DNA of 33,750 nucleotides, from the IMG/VR virus record IMGVR_UViG_3300031841_002006, positions 1 through 33,750 of that record. One strand, given 5' to 3'. The notes under the pieces are model-generated. The model saw only the letters and a list, made by a program, of their open reading frames with translations. It searched no databases and was not told the DNA's origin. The DNA is from a virus. The translations under genes were made by a program, and so were the position numbers. Positions 6,601 through 16,500 of the stretch are shown in pieces; within the stretch, counting starts at the first letter, position 1, and the number at the start of each line of letters is the position of its first letter.

Positions 6601-9600
6601 GACATTAAATCTATCATTGCTAGTTTTTCAGACAGCTTAATATTGCTATCTAAAACTTTAAATATAAAGTCTCTAGCTTCTTGAGCTTGTCTATTTACTT
6701 TATTACGAAGCTCTTTATTTGTTCTAATATTATTTTTTATATTAGATATATTTTCATGCAGCTCAACATCTTTAAAAGCTTCACCACTTTCAACTGGAAC
6801 TAAAGTGTACAAGTCTTTAAACTTACCATCAAGAAGCTGATCTACAACTTCTTCTTTTAGCTGTCTATTTCTTGTTATACCTTCTACGCCAGCTGTTCTA
6901 GCAGATCTTCCTATGTTTTTTATAAATTCATCAATTATAACTTTAGCCTGTTCATTATTTTTGCCTTGTAACTCTGACTCTAAAAAGTTAACAGAAGCTT
7001 TAAAACCTTGCTCTCTTATTAAAGGAAGTGTAGTATCTTTAATATATTTTGTAAATGAATTTAAGCTGTTAAAATCTAACATGTAAGAATCTACGCTTTC
7101 TGGTAGCTTAGAAACTAAATTGTTATAAGCGTCTATCATTGGTACGCCGTCAACAATGTCTTGTTCAAGAGTTTCTAAAAGCTCTAAAACCTTAGAATCT
7201 TCTTCAAAGTTTTCATCGTTAGATATTCTAACTCTTATAGCGTCTTGTGCTCTTAATATAGCTGGTAGAGTTTTGTTGTCAGCTTCAAACGCTGTTAATT
7301 TTTTAACACCTTCGTACTTTCCTTCACTATAGCTAAATCTAACATCAACTTCTCTACCAATAGCCGCTGCTAGTTGATCTATATCTATTTGACTTACAGT
7401 TTTATCATCAAGTCTATCTAAAACTTCTTGGCTTTGTCTAGCTTCCATTGTAGCATCAAGCACTAAAGTATTAGCCATAGCTTTTGCAAAGCCATCTTTT
7501 CTAGTGCCTTTTAAACCAGATCTAGCACCTGTTACTGGATTTATAGCTGGCTGATCCGCAAACTCAATAAACTCTGCTTCTGTAGGCATGCGCTTTTTAT
7601 ACAAGTTTACAGCTTGGCCTTTGTCTATTTTATTTAAAGCGTCTACTGGTATCAAGTCTCTATTTACAGCATCTTCAACGTCTTTTTTGCTAGTTAGCTT
7701 GCGGTCAAACGTAGTAAATATTCTGTCGCTATCGTTTACTTTACGCTCTATTTGCACAAAGTCAGCTGTTGATATAGCTTCTACAATAGCTTCTCTATGC
7801 TCTTTTAAGTTTTTAACATAATCTTTAGTGCCTAAAAAGTTTTTCAAAGGCTTAAATATATCACTAGTAAGACCTTTAGTAAAGTACTCTTCTCTAATTA
7901 AACTTCTTATAGCAATAGCTCTCTTAGCAGGATCTTTTATATTTTGTGTTTTTCTATAAGCTAATACTAAACTTTTTTTAGTAGCTTCTAGTATTTTGTT
8001 GTAGTTATCGCCGCCAGTATCAAAGCCAAGTTTTCTTCTAAATTTAGACTGTCTTTCGGTTTTTTCAGCTTGAGTTTTAGCTTGACCTATTATAGACAAA
8101 TCTTCTGTTTCTATGTCAGCTTCAACATCTTGCTCAGCTTCTACTTTAGCAACTTGCTTCTGCACATCTTCTCTAGCACCTAGGTTTTGCTGTATAACAC
8201 CTTCAGGAAATTCTCGCTGCACATACTCCATCATACCTCGTTTCTTCATGATAGAACCTATATATCCGCTTAATGGCACGCCACTTTCAGGGTCATACTT
8301 AGTTATCATTTCAAGTATACCTCTGTTAGGCCCAACAGCTTCTTCAATAACAGCATCAAGCTTGTTAGTATTGTTTTGATTATCTAAATCTTCTATCCAA
8401 GAGTAATTAGCTCTAAGTATTCTTTTTATTCTAGGCTTGTATGCTTCTTCAATGTCTAGCCATGTGGCTGGATCTTGATACAACTGTTGCATTTTGTCTT
8501 CGAACTTAGTGTCTTTGACTAGCTCAGTGTCGATGTCTTTTGATACAGACTTTCTAACACTTTCAAGACGTCCAGTTGGCGCGTCAACTTTAGCAAACTC
8601 AGTGATACGTCTACTACGCCCACCTTTTTTCATTGTTTTACTATAGTTCTTTAAAAAATTATATACTTGTCTACCATTTTCAAACTCTGCTCGCTTACCC
8701 GTTAGTCTTAATAGTTCTTCTTGTATATTACCTATTCTATTAAAAACACTTTCGTTAAACTTTATTTCTTTTTTGTCTATAGCGTCAGAAAAATATGTAA
8801 ACATTTCTTCTGACTCAAAAATAGCATCGCCTTCAATATTATTTTCTTTAAATCTAGCTAATACAGCGTCTTTTTGATCTTTGTTAAGTATTTTGAAAAA
8901 TCCTTTGTTAAGATTTATTTTTTCTTCTGTAGTTAGCTTTGAATATGTATCACCAATTATTCTATGTAAAAACTCATGATTAGAAACAGCCACAGCGCCT
9001 TTTTCTTTTGCTACTAACTCGTTTATAATCATTTTACCAGATACAGGATCGTAGTAGCCGTCAGCATCTCTTATGTCGTCTTTTTTACCAGTTAGCTCTT
9101 CATATCTTTTTTGAGCAGCTTCAATACCACCGTTTTCTTCGTTGAAAACTTCAACTTCAGCGCCAATATCACTCGCGTAATCCTGAACATTTTGTAAATA
9201 GTTATCTCCAGCTCTTAATCTAGATTTATCTTTTATAATAGAAAGTTCTGCGTCTATCTCAGAAAACTCTTTTTTTATTCGCTCTCTAGCTTGCTCGTTT
9301 TTAGTTTTTCTATACTCTTTTTTTAACTCTGTTTGCCTATCGATAAGCTCAGCATATTCGCTTAGCTCTTCTTTAGTCATGTTGTCTAAAGTTAAAACAT
9401 TATCACCTTTTACTCTATTAGCGTAAGCATTTAATTTGCTTAACTGCTCATCTGCTTTTTTAACAGATATAGGATCTGATTTATCAACACTGTTGCCTAT
9501 AATATCTGCTTGCTTAGCTATAGATGCTAGCGCGGCTTGATCTTCAGTACTCATTAAAGCGTTGTAAGCTCTTTCTCTAGCTTTAGGATTTACAATATCG

Positions 9601-10595
9601 TTAACTTTGCCAGCGGCAGTGATACTAGGGCCAATAGCTCCACCAACTAAAAAAGCATCACCAATACGCTGGGCAGCTTCTTTCATTTTAACTTCATCGC
9701 CCAAAGTAAGAGCATCAAAAGCTATAAGCGTAGCTTCAGTAGCGGCTTCAGAAGCACCTTCTGTTAAATACGCTACACCTAGTCTTTTACCAAACGCAGC
9801 TATACTTTCGTTAAAAAATCTTTTAGCTGTATCTGATCCGTATTTATTTTTAATAAAACCAGCTCGCTTCATCAAGCCGTAAGTAACAGCTTCAAAACCA
9901 GCTTCAATAACACCAGATCCTGCAGCATTAGCTAGTAAAAGACCTGTATTTCTACCTGCATCTTCGTATATTTCTTCTTTAAATTTATTACCCGCGACGC
10001 TAACACCTAAAGTAGCTAATCCCCAAGGGCCAAATCTAGCGGCGACTAGTGAAGGTATAGATTCAATCATACCATCAACTGTTTTTTCAGCAGCTTTTTT
10101 TACGTCTTTTATGTCTTTTGTTTCAGAAAACTTTAAAAGTTGACCAGTTATTGTGCCATCTTCTCTAGTAATATACTCGTTAAGATAATCTGTAGCTTTA
10201 TTTAATACTCCAGTAAGTCCAGTTTGCTCGTACTGCTTGTAAAGATCTAATCTTTCTTCTTTACTGTAATCTCTTTGTTCCGCTTGCTGTCTAGCTAACA
10301 AGTCTGTACTATATACTAAAGCGTCTCCAGAAGCGAAAAATCCTGACAAAGCTTCTGTTATACCGGCTCCAGTTAAAGCTAATTTTTCTGTAGGCGTAGC
10401 ACCTCCTAAATACGAAGGCAACTGAAACATTTCTTCCACGGTCAAAGGTCTTAAATCAGCATCAGACTTTTCTTCTTTTTCTACAAGACCTTTTTCTTTT
10501 AGAGCTTGCAAATAAGAATTAAAATCCATGTTATTTTCTATAGCCGCAGACTGAAGTTGATCTAACGTATAGTTTATTCCATTTAATTCAAACAT
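3552..10595 (-). CDS. Giant internal/ejected virion protein with peptidase, HAD and Cys/His modules
   Basis: This 2347-residue multidomain protein is the largest gene in the window. The N-terminus (about 70-330) has several Gly/Ala-rich hydrophobic stretches suited to membrane insertion. HEFLH at 540-544 with ESEE at 594-597 is the layout of a zinc metallopeptidase. A segment around 760-790 with KYDPESG and a basic helix loosely resembles sigma-factor region 2. Residues 1475-1640 carry a complete HAD motif set. The C-terminal third has further hydrophobic helices (for example IAFYGFAQNMIFLSLQNALF) and ends in a C-x9-C-x10-C-x2-H knuckle. It follows the 546-residue protein by one base and precedes small membrane proteins. 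The layout matches the giant polyvalent proteins that phages package and inject; packaging is inferred. It lacks the motifs of a virion RNA polymerase. The start was chosen because an AGAAGG-like sequence lies just upstream and the preceding gene ends there. Confidence 0.85.
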   Translation of the reverse strand: MFELNGINYTLDQLQSAAIENNMDFNSYLQALKEKGLVEKEEKSDADLRPLTVEEMFQLPSYLGGATPTEKLALTGAGITEALSGFFASGDALVYSTDLLARQQAEQRDYSKEERLDLYKQYEQTGLTGVLNKATDYLNEYITREDGTITGQLLKFSETKDIKDVKKAAEKTVDGMIESIPSLVAARFGPWGLATLGVSVAGNKFKEEIYEDAGRNTGLLLANAAGSGVIEAGFEAVTYGLMKRAGFIKNKYGSDTAKRFFNESIAAFGKRLGVAYLTEGASEAATEATLIAFDALTLGDEVKMKEAAQRIGDAFLVGGAIGPSITAAGKVNDIVNPKARERAYNALMSTEDQAALASIAKQADIIGNSVDKSDPISVKKADEQLSKLNAYANRVKGDNVLTLDNMTKEELSEYAELIDRQTELKKEYRKTKNEQARERIKKEFSEIDAELSIIKDKSRLRAGDNYLQNVQDYASDIGAEVEVFNEENGGIEAAQKRYEELTGKKDDIRDADGYYDPVSGKMIINELVAKEKGAVAVSNHEFLHRIIGDTYSKLTTEEKINLNKGFFKILNKDQKDAVLARFKENNIEGDAIFESEEMFTYFSDAIDKKEIKFNESVFNRIGNIQEELLRLTGKRAEFENGRQVYNFLKNYSKTMKKGGRSRRITEFAKVDAPTGRLESVRKSVSKDIDTELVKDTKFEDKMQQLYQDPATWLDIEEAYKPRIKRILRANYSWIEDLDNQNNTNKLDAVIEEAVGPNRGILEMITKYDPESGVPLSGYIGSIMKKRGMMEYVQREFPEGVIQQNLGAREDVQKQVAKVEAEQDVEADIETEDLSIIGQAKTQAEKTERQSKFRRKLGFDTGGDNYNKILEATKKSLVLAYRKTQNIKDPAKRAIAIRSLIREEYFTKGLTSDIFKPLKNFLGTKDYVKNLKEHREAIVEAISTADFVQIERKVNDSDRIFTTFDRKLTSKKDVEDAVNRDLIPVDALNKIDKGQAVNLYKKRMPTEAEFIEFADQPAINPVTGARSGLKGTRKDGFAKAMANTLVLDATMEARQSQEVLDRLDDKTVSQIDIDQLAAAIGREVDVRFSYSEGKYEGVKKLTAFEADNKTLPAILRAQDAIRVRISNDENFEEDSKVLELLETLEQDIVDGVPMIDAYNNLVSKLPESVDSYMLDFNSLNSFTKYIKDTTLPLIREQGFKASVNFLESELQGKNNEQAKVIIDEFIKNIGRSARTAGVEGITRNRQLKEEVVDQLLDGKFKDLYTLVPVESGEAFKDVELHENISNIKNNIRTNKELRNKVNRQAQEARDFIFKVLDSNIKLSEKLAMIDLMSVDQRGAVRKMYTMGASVTDKSNLPASKLTLEHEITAKDMISYLKAYAKNENKAKAKKVLNEILDQARVHVLPKKIDNILKSEGHKSTGGRGRYAVGTKARAELQKMRDTGIIDFVPIELTEVKDLSTLSKAVRFSRTVNKPTKGITVLDFDDTLATSKSLVKYTRPDGTKGTLTPEQYAATYEDLADLGYEFDFSEFSKVVDGKPAPLLNKAKKLAGKFGTKDMFVLTARPADSAPAIKEFLKQNGLDIPLENITGLGNSTSEAKALWVADKVADGYNDFYFADDALKNVQAVQNMLDQFDVKSKVQQARIKFSKTMSDDFNKMLERTKGVPFDEAFSRAKALKLGKNKGKFQVFVPPSADDFEGLLYYFVGKGEQGNKDLEFFKEALIDPFSRAYTELDQSRQTIINDWVNLRKEFPEVADSLGDMIPGMTFTYDNAIRVYLWDQAGIEIPGLSETEQAELVRVVARDSDLMAFANGLSILTNVEQGYVKPSEYWTAGSTASDVNEVSEKIRRAEFLTEWVENKNEIFSEANLNKVEATYGSRFRSALEDVLYRMETGRTRSEGSTDAISNKWMRWLNNSVGAIMFLNVKSALLQTISTVNYVNYTDNNPLQAARAFANQKQYWSDFTMIFNSDFLKQRRKGLKTDIQTAEIASAVAGAANKAQAAISYLLKKGFLPTQIADSFAISAGGATFYRNRYKSYIKQGLSEAEAKEKAFNDFRNSTEESQQSSRPDRISQQQVSNAGRLLLNFQNYPMQQARIFKKAILGLSRGTGDAKQHLARIAFYGFAQNMIFLSLQNALFAMLFDHEDEEEKQELFDTKIERILNGMVDTMLRGSGIAGGVIATLKNTMLKAVQELEKGPRANEANIILEAVNISPAIGSKVRKINKGFRTYKWNKDAISEMSKLDLRNPLWTTAAPVIEGVTNIPTDRAIRKINNMREAFDDQNSRYQRLAVMLGYSPYELGIDPDKEVKEAKKKGKGKQTSDKKQCSAFTSIGVRCKNTTTNKSGRCYAHN
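5745..6155 (-). other. HAD-superfamily phosphatase domain within the giant protein
   Basis: All four HAD motifs occur in order: DFDDT (Asp1481 as nucleophile, Asp1483 as acid/base), Thr1560 in LTARP, Lys1597 in SEAKALW and the Asp1616-Asp1617 pair in FADD. The spacing fits a small acid-phosphatase or nucleotidase-type HAD fold with a modest cap between motifs I and II. The substrate is unknown; nucleotide, sugar phosphate or phosphoprotein are all possible. The domain is embedded with no boundary gene or frameshift. Confidence 0.85.
8802..8978 (-). other. Zinc-metallopeptidase-like motif region in the giant protein
   Basis: HEFLH (residues 540-544) supplies two metal-ligand histidines and the catalytic glutamate. 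It is preceded by a strand with MIINELVAKEKGAVAVSN, the usual strand-helix lead-in, and followed at 594-597 by acidic ESEEMFTYF, a plausible third ligand in the E-x-x-x-F context of gluzincins. Only the motif core is marked here; domain limits are uncertain. Possible targets are the peptidoglycan peptide, host proteins or the virion itself. Confidence 0.6.
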
Positions 10596-10596
10596 A

Positions 10597-12237
10597 TTAG
10601 CCTTCTATTTTTAAGTTAGAATCTTTTTGCGCCTGCAGTTTGTTAGCTGCCGCTTTTAATAAAGCGTCTTCGTCTGATAATTTAGGATTTTGTTTTTTAA
10701 CATTTAATATTTCTTGCTCGGTTATACCGCCTACAAAGTCGGTAGATCTTCCAGTTTGATCTAAAAGATTGACACTCCAAGTGCCGTCGTCTGACTTTCT
10801 CCACGTGCTTGATTCTATATTAATATCAGCACCAAAGTAATCACTTAAAACTCTTTTTATACCAACAGATATTGGTGATCTTTCTTTAGACTTTATATTT
10901 AAAGTTGTTTCTTCGCCATTTTCACTATCATTTTCATCATCTATTTGCTCTTTAGCAGTAGTAAACTCATAGCTAAACTCATTAGAGTAAGCTTCTACAC
11001 CTTTTAATCTAGCTATAGTTCCATCAGCTAATCCTGTATTTGGATTGCTTTCGCTTGGTTTAGATTTTTTTAGTTCGTCATACGAATCAGACATGTAAAA
11101 TAGTCCATCTTTTGGATCTTTAAAATAAGGTTGATTATTAATTAATACGTAGCCTTGTTTCATTTGGTTATAAACGTTTTCAACATAGTCTTTTTCTACG
11201 TATTGAGCTGTTGTAGAAAGTTGGTAATTTTTTTTATCTGCTCTAGAATCTTTAATCTCTTGCTGCTTAGCGTTGTATTTTGACAAAGAGCTTTGATAAA
11301 CTTTAGACATAGCATCTTTATAATCTTTTTTAAACTCTTCTTTATACTTGTCAGGCTCTCTTTCAACTCTTAATTTTAATTCTTCTATGTTGTTAGCTAC
11401 TAAGTCTTCTTTGCCTTCTATTATTTTAATTTCACCATCAACTAACTCTACTCCAGAGTTTTCACCAAATTCTTCAAGTAACTGTTGCTCAGCCCAATTA
11501 TAAGTTCCTATATCATCAAATAGTAATGATTTATAATTACTGCTTCTTAAATAAGTGTTTATGTTATTTTCTACAGCCTCTTCAACACCGCCCTCATACT
11601 CCATTCCTTCTAAGCCTGCTTTTTGTACAACACCTAAAGTTTCAACCATACCTGTTATACCTTCAGCGTACACTTGTATTGGTCTTTTGTAATCATCTAA
11701 AGAAACCTCTTCGTTTTTATGGTTTATGTAATATATACCATCATCTTTAAATATTAAATTATCAGCTAAAGATTTGTCTCTGTACACAACATCATCGACC
11801 TGATCGCCGACAAAATTAGCTTTAGAAGTATTGTTTGTTATAGCTTTGTTTATATCAACAGTTCTTAGTTGAGATTCATACTTACGAAGTTGATTAGCTA
11901 TTTTATTATTAGCTTCTATAGCTTCATTTTTTTTATCACGACCGACAAAAATGCCTTCAGATATTTTTAAGTTTTCAAAATATTGATCTTGAAGATCTTG
12001 CAGCTTAGATGTAAGCTCTGGTCTTATCTTATCGTTTTTTAATAAAATATCTTTAAACGATTCTGTTTCTTTAGCAGCTTCTTCTTGCTGTCTTTCTCTT
12101 TTCTGCTCAATAGCAGTGTTTATTTTTTGAGTTGTGTATAAGCCGGCTTGTAATATAGGTGATATATCTCTTTCAGCTTTAGCTGCTTTAGCGCTGTACA
12201 TGCGCTGTGCTGCTTGTATTAATGCTTGATTTGCCAT
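10597..12237 (-). CDS. Helical internal virion protein, hypothetical (546 aa)
   Basis: The sequence is mainly charged helical segments. The first 110 residues are Ala/Lys/Glu/Gln-rich and could form a coiled coil. A middle section with FKDDGIYYINHKNEEVSLDD looks like a small beta unit. The C-terminal region is polar and ends in EG. No enzyme motif or membrane segment is visible. It lies between the glycine-zipper protein and the giant 2347-residue protein, where short-tailed phages usually encode internal core/ejection proteins, and its stop is one base from the start of the giant gene. An internal virion protein that helps form the ejection conduit is an inference from position and composition. 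The start has an A/T-only leader. Confidence 0.68.
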   Translation of the reverse strand: MANQALIQAAQRMYSAKAAKAERDISPILQAGLYTTQKINTAIEQKRERQQEEAAKETESFKDILLKNDKIRPELTSKLQDLQDQYFENLKISEGIFVGRDKKNEAIEANNKIANQLRKYESQLRTVDINKAITNNTSKANFVGDQVDDVVYRDKSLADNLIFKDDGIYYINHKNEEVSLDDYKRPIQVYAEGITGMVETLGVVQKAGLEGMEYEGGVEEAVENNINTYLRSSNYKSLLFDDIGTYNWAEQQLLEEFGENSGVELVDGEIKIIEGKEDLVANNIEELKLRVEREPDKYKEEFKKDYKDAMSKVYQSSLSKYNAKQQEIKDSRADKKNYQLSTTAQYVEKDYVENVYNQMKQGYVLINNQPYFKDPKDGLFYMSDSYDELKKSKPSESNPNTGLADGTIARLKGVEAYSNEFSYEFTTAKEQIDDENDSENGEETTLNIKSKERSPISVGIKRVLSDYFGADINIESSTWRKSDDGTWSVNLLDQTGRSTDFVGGITEQEILNVKKQNPKLSDEDALLKAAANKLQAQKDSNLKIEG

Positions 12238-12247
12238 GTTTTATTAT

Positions 12248-13102
12248 TTATTCTGAAATATAAGGTGTAGCTGGTTGCATTGTGCTATGATAATATGTGG
12301 AGCTAGAAGGCGAAAGATTACCAGCGCTTATTGGAGATATTTCTTGAAGAGGTGCGGCATTATTAACATCTCCAAATGTTTTGATTGTTTTAGGTTGTAA
12401 ACCACCGCTCTCTATAAACGAACTTCCTAAAGTGCCAGCTAGAGAAACACCAGCGCTAATTAGTTGAGATTGTCTATCTAATTTTCCTTGCTGCTCGGCT
12501 AGTCTAGCTTGCTCTTCAGCTGTAACTTTACCCATACTAATGCCTAGCATTGTTTCCATCCTACCTATTTCAAACGATCTTTTGGCAGCTTCGTTTTTAG
12601 CCGCTTGTTCTGCTTGTAATAGTTGTATTTTTTGTTCTTGCTCACTTATGCTGGCCGCTATAGCTCTTTCTTTTTCAGCGGCTTGTCTAGACATGGCCGT
12701 AGCTAAAGCAGCCGCCCCTGCAGCTCCGCCAGCACCTCTTAAAGCTTGAAGAGCATCAGCTTGAGATTGAGCTTGCATGTCTCTTTGAAACTCTGCAGCT
12801 TGAAGATTAACTTGCATGTCTTCGTAAGGATTTGTAGTTTTAAACTTAACATCCTTGTATTCTTGCAGTAGTTTTTGATACTCTTGCTCTGCAGCGCTAG
12901 GGCCTGTAGCTGTCTGGCCTCCACCACCTATACTACCACCTATCATGCCGCCTAAAGCAGATCCGATCATGCCTCCGATAGGGCCACCTATAGCAGTTCC
13001 AGCAATACCGCCAATAGTAGATCCTATTTGACCACCATCTATTTGCTTCATTGGTGTTTCTTCTTGTTTCTTAAATGGGTTGCTTAAACTTCCTGATGCC
13101 AT
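12248..13102 (-). CDS. Glycine-zipper internal/ejection protein
   Basis: Residues about 22-62 form a long glycine zipper (GGIAGTAIGGPIGGMIGSAL repeated over several G-x-x-x-G units) able to pack into a membrane as tight helix pairs. The rest is Ala/Gln/Glu-rich and helical (about 68-205), followed by a second Gly/Ala/Ser hydrophobic stretch (LISAGVSLAGTLGSSF) and a Pro/Ser-rich tail. Such proteins in short-tailed phages are often internal core or ejection proteins that cross the cell envelope at infection. It is followed 10 nt later by the 546-residue internal protein and then the giant protein, so the three probably act together. Met17 is an alternative start, but the longer one keeps the gene start near the upstream stop. 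Confidence 0.75.
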   Translation of the reverse strand: MASGSLSNPFKKQEETPMKQIDGGQIGSTIGGIAGTAIGGPIGGMIGSALGGMIGGSIGGGGQTATGPSAAEQEYQKLLQEYKDVKFKTTNPYEDMQVNLQAAEFQRDMQAQSQADALQALRGAGGAAGAAALATAMSRQAAEKERAIAASISEQEQKIQLLQAEQAAKNEAAKRSFEIGRMETMLGISMGKVTAEEQARLAEQQGKLDRQSQLISAGVSLAGTLGSSFIESGGLQPKTIKTFGDVNNAAPLQEISPISAGNLSPSSSTYYHSTMQPATPYISE

Positions 13103-13140
13103 GATTTAATTTGTTTATATATAGTTACATTTTGAGTAGT

Positions 13141-13518
13141 CTATTTACTACTTTCGTCAGCGCTAAGACTTATTTGAAAAAGCTCTGATCTACTATCATT
13201 GTTATTGTTAACCATTTTTAACTCAGCATAATAACCTTTTATAGAGCTAAGATTTCTAGCGTTGTCTTTTGTAAAAAACAAAAAACTATTGTTATTTGGC
13301 AAGTTAACATTAGCACTGCCTGATATTCTTATTTTATTAGCACTTCTATTAATAAAGCTAATAGTGCCTATTTTTACTATGTCTGAATAAGTATTATTGT
13401 TAATATTAAAAAAGTTAGGGTTATTACCCACCTGTATAGAAGACGTGTAATATACAGCGTCACCAATCTGTAACGACGCGTTTATGTTTTCTAATTGATA
13501 TTCTATTACGTAAGGCAT
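13141..13518 (-). CDS. Conserved small virion structural protein (125 aa)
   Basis: This short beta-rich protein begins with a strand containing EYQLENINASLQIGDAVYY and has a conserved-looking C-terminal part with FFTKDNARNLSSIKGYYAE, a Met-Val-Asn-Asn-rich turn, SELFQISLSADESSK. The N-terminal 'x-N-x-S-L-Q-x-G-D-x-x-Y-Y' and the 'GYYAE' and 'SSK' ends recall small structural proteins of marine cyanophage and pelagiphage genomes. Its function has not been defined to my knowledge. It sits between the BACON-like repeat protein and the internal proteins and is probably a tail or neck component. Confidence 0.62.
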   Translation of the reverse strand: MPYVIEYQLENINASLQIGDAVYYTSSIQVGNNPNFFNINNNTYSDIVKIGTISFINRSANKIRISGSANVNLPNNNSFLFFTKDNARNLSSIKGYYAELKMVNNNNDSRSELFQISLSADESSK

Positions 13519-13545
13519 ATATTTTTATTTAACAATTTACAGTAA

Positions 13546-16500
13546 TTATGGTACTATGTCAGCAGGACCATCTTGAATTAGCGTATAAGTATCTAAAGGA
13601 GCTTGAGTACTACTTGATGGCTCTCCATTAAATAAGCCAATAGTAACTTGTCTTGAAGATTCGCCAAAGTTGGCATTTACGTAAAATGTAATAGCAACTG
13701 TGCCAACTTGAGGGCCTCCTACTATTTCAGCAAAGTCACTTAACCAAGGAATATCTTCAATGTCAGTGTTATTAACACCGTCCCAAGCCTTAAGCACAGG
13801 ATTAGCTCCTCCGCCGTTATCAAGTTCAAACTGCAAATTAGCTCCGTTTGGGTTTATGTTAGCTTGTTGTGGATTAGCATCTATTACTAACTGCGTTCCA
13901 TTAGTGTAGCTAGTTGTTGCTATATAAGAGGGTATTGGTCCTCCTGCGTACCCAGTTGCAGAAAAACTTAATACTGAAGAGCTTGATTGATGAAGCACTT
14001 TAAGTATGTCATCTGGCGGCTGGTTAAAGTCAAAATCACTCTCTCCAGGTCTAATAGATATATCGTCTTCTATCTCCCATACTACAATATTTTTAATTGT
14101 AAACTGCGCGTTTGTTCTAACTGAAAATACAATATGTGCAGAGTTTTGCTTTATTCTAGCCTCATATTTTCCATTTCCATTAAGCGTAATAGCTTCTTGA
14201 ACACTCTGTAAAATATTAGGTTCGTTAGAAACAGCAGAAATTTCGCTATAAAAAACACCACCGTTACTAATAACACTGTTGAAACTTTGAGCGTCACCGT
14301 ATGTATTAAAATTTTGTACTTCAAAAGATATACCTAAAGTTTTTCCTACTCCATAACCAGGAGGAATAAAATCTGCGTCTACGCTTATTTGACCATTAGA
14401 TATTTCAGGTTTAAGTACTAAAAGTTTAATATGAGCTGTTTCATTATTATCACTAAAAAGATTAGTTTCTCCAACACCACCAAAATTCCAATTAAAACCA
14501 TCATACACGCCAGATCCAGCAGTAGACTCTATAGGTTCATATATACTATTGTTGAGGACGTAAGATATTATATCTGCATTAGTAGGATCATTATTACCTG
14601 GTATCGAAATATGAAAAGACGTGTTAGAGCCAATAGTTCCATTAAAATTGTTAGTTTGAAAGTCGTTTGCAGAAAAAAGGTCAAACTCATAATTAGTATT
14701 TATTAAGTTAGTTCTTGGCGTTTTTTCACTTCGCCAAACGCCTATAAAATAGTTCAAAGTTTGACCTGAAAACTGCGGGCTTACATTTAGTTTAATTCCA
14801 AACCCTGCTTGTGGAAAAGCGTTAGCAGTTAGATAAGTGCTTGCTAGTAATCCATCTTCTGTATTAGGTATATTAGGTGAATATGTTGAAGGAACTGTTT
14901 CGTTTACACCGTCGTGAAATAAATAAGGTGTATTATTATTATCAGCGAACCCTAAAGGTACAGCGTCTTGACTTACGCCATCATACTCATCGCCAGCAGT
15001 TTCGTTAAAAACGCCAAGATTGTTAGCGTTTAAAAATCTAGCTGTAACTAAAGAGTACGTAGGTTCAGGATATAAAATTAAATCGTCAGTGTATGGTTCT
15101 AAATTAGCATGTTCTACTTCAAATGACAGGCTAGTGGCGTCGCTAGATATAATTACAGTTTTGACTCCGTCTAACTCGTATAGCCCGTCAACTAGATTTA
15201 CATCTGTATACGCAGTTGTTATAGTAAGACTTGCTTGAGGTTGTATTGTAAATACAACGTAGTCATTTTCGTCAAAAGACTGTTGATATTGATGCTTTGC
15301 TCTTACGGCAAAAAAATATTGATTACTTGAAGTTAATTCGCTGTGATTTATTTGTACAGAGTGAGTGTAAAAAGTATTAGTATTTGGTTCTGCAACGTTA
15401 GGAGTATTATTAACTTGTACTGTTATATTATTACTGTTAGGAACTATACCTTCATTACTATAGTTTCCATTTTCATCACTATATATTCCGTTTGATACGG
15501 CAGGACCATTCCATCTATATATTTCAACATCTGGAAAATTTGTACCTTGACCAATATCAGCAACGGAGTGATCTCCAACTTTAATGTAAACCGTGACTGA
15601 TCCAGCCTCGTAACTTAAGTTAGTTGAAAAATCTGTAAACACCTCTACGTAGTGTATATCTGGGTTTTCTTGCGCAGCGGCTTGACTAAGAGTAATGGTA
15701 TCTGATGGAAGATCAACGCCAGGCGTTAAACTACTATGCCAAATGCCTAAAGTTTTAGATCTAGGGCCTTCTGGAGTATTAGCTTCCCATTTAGTAATGA
15801 ATAAATTTATATTTGAAGCTCCGGCAAAACTACCAACACTAGAAGGAAACGTGTCAACATTATTACCTATTTGTATTGAAAAATCACCATCTACAAAATT
15901 ATTGTCAATAGGATCAATATCTATAGCTGTAAATTGTTGTTCATCAGCGTTCCAAAGTCCAATTGTAGGTAGATCGCCATTATATAAACCGCCAACACCT
16001 ATACTTTCCCCTTCAGGATTAAAATTGTAAACAGATCCTATTGCTGAAGTAACTTTAAATCTAGCGATATTATTAGCTAACTGACCGTGCTGTATAAAGT
16101 CATTATTGTATACGTTTGGTATGTTTGGATTTTGCGGGTGAAATATAAAAAACTTTATAAATCTAGTGCTAAAAGAATTATTATTAGATAACTGATAGTC
16201 TAAATAATATTGATAGTCATTATCAGAATCTGCGGCATCATAGTTTTCGTTAGGTATTAAAGTAATAGACTCTCCAGGTATATTCCAAAAATCTGAAACA
16301 AGATAATTGTCATTATTGATTCCATTAACACTTACATTATAAAATGCGCCATTATCAAAAGAAGTCCAAATGCCGCTAGTTTCTATGGTGACTCTTGGTA
16401 ATGGATATTGAGACGTGTCAGTAACAGTGTTAGGCATGTTAAAATCGTTTTCAAAATCATTTAACTTTATAAAAAGCCTATGCTGTGTTAACTGCCCAAA

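Noticed and set aside
12739-12927. 62-residue minus-strand open frame
   Set aside because: It lies wholly within the glycine-zipper protein gene in another frame, is Leu/Lys/Gln-biased as a frame-shifted product of Ala/Gln codons, and has no own context.
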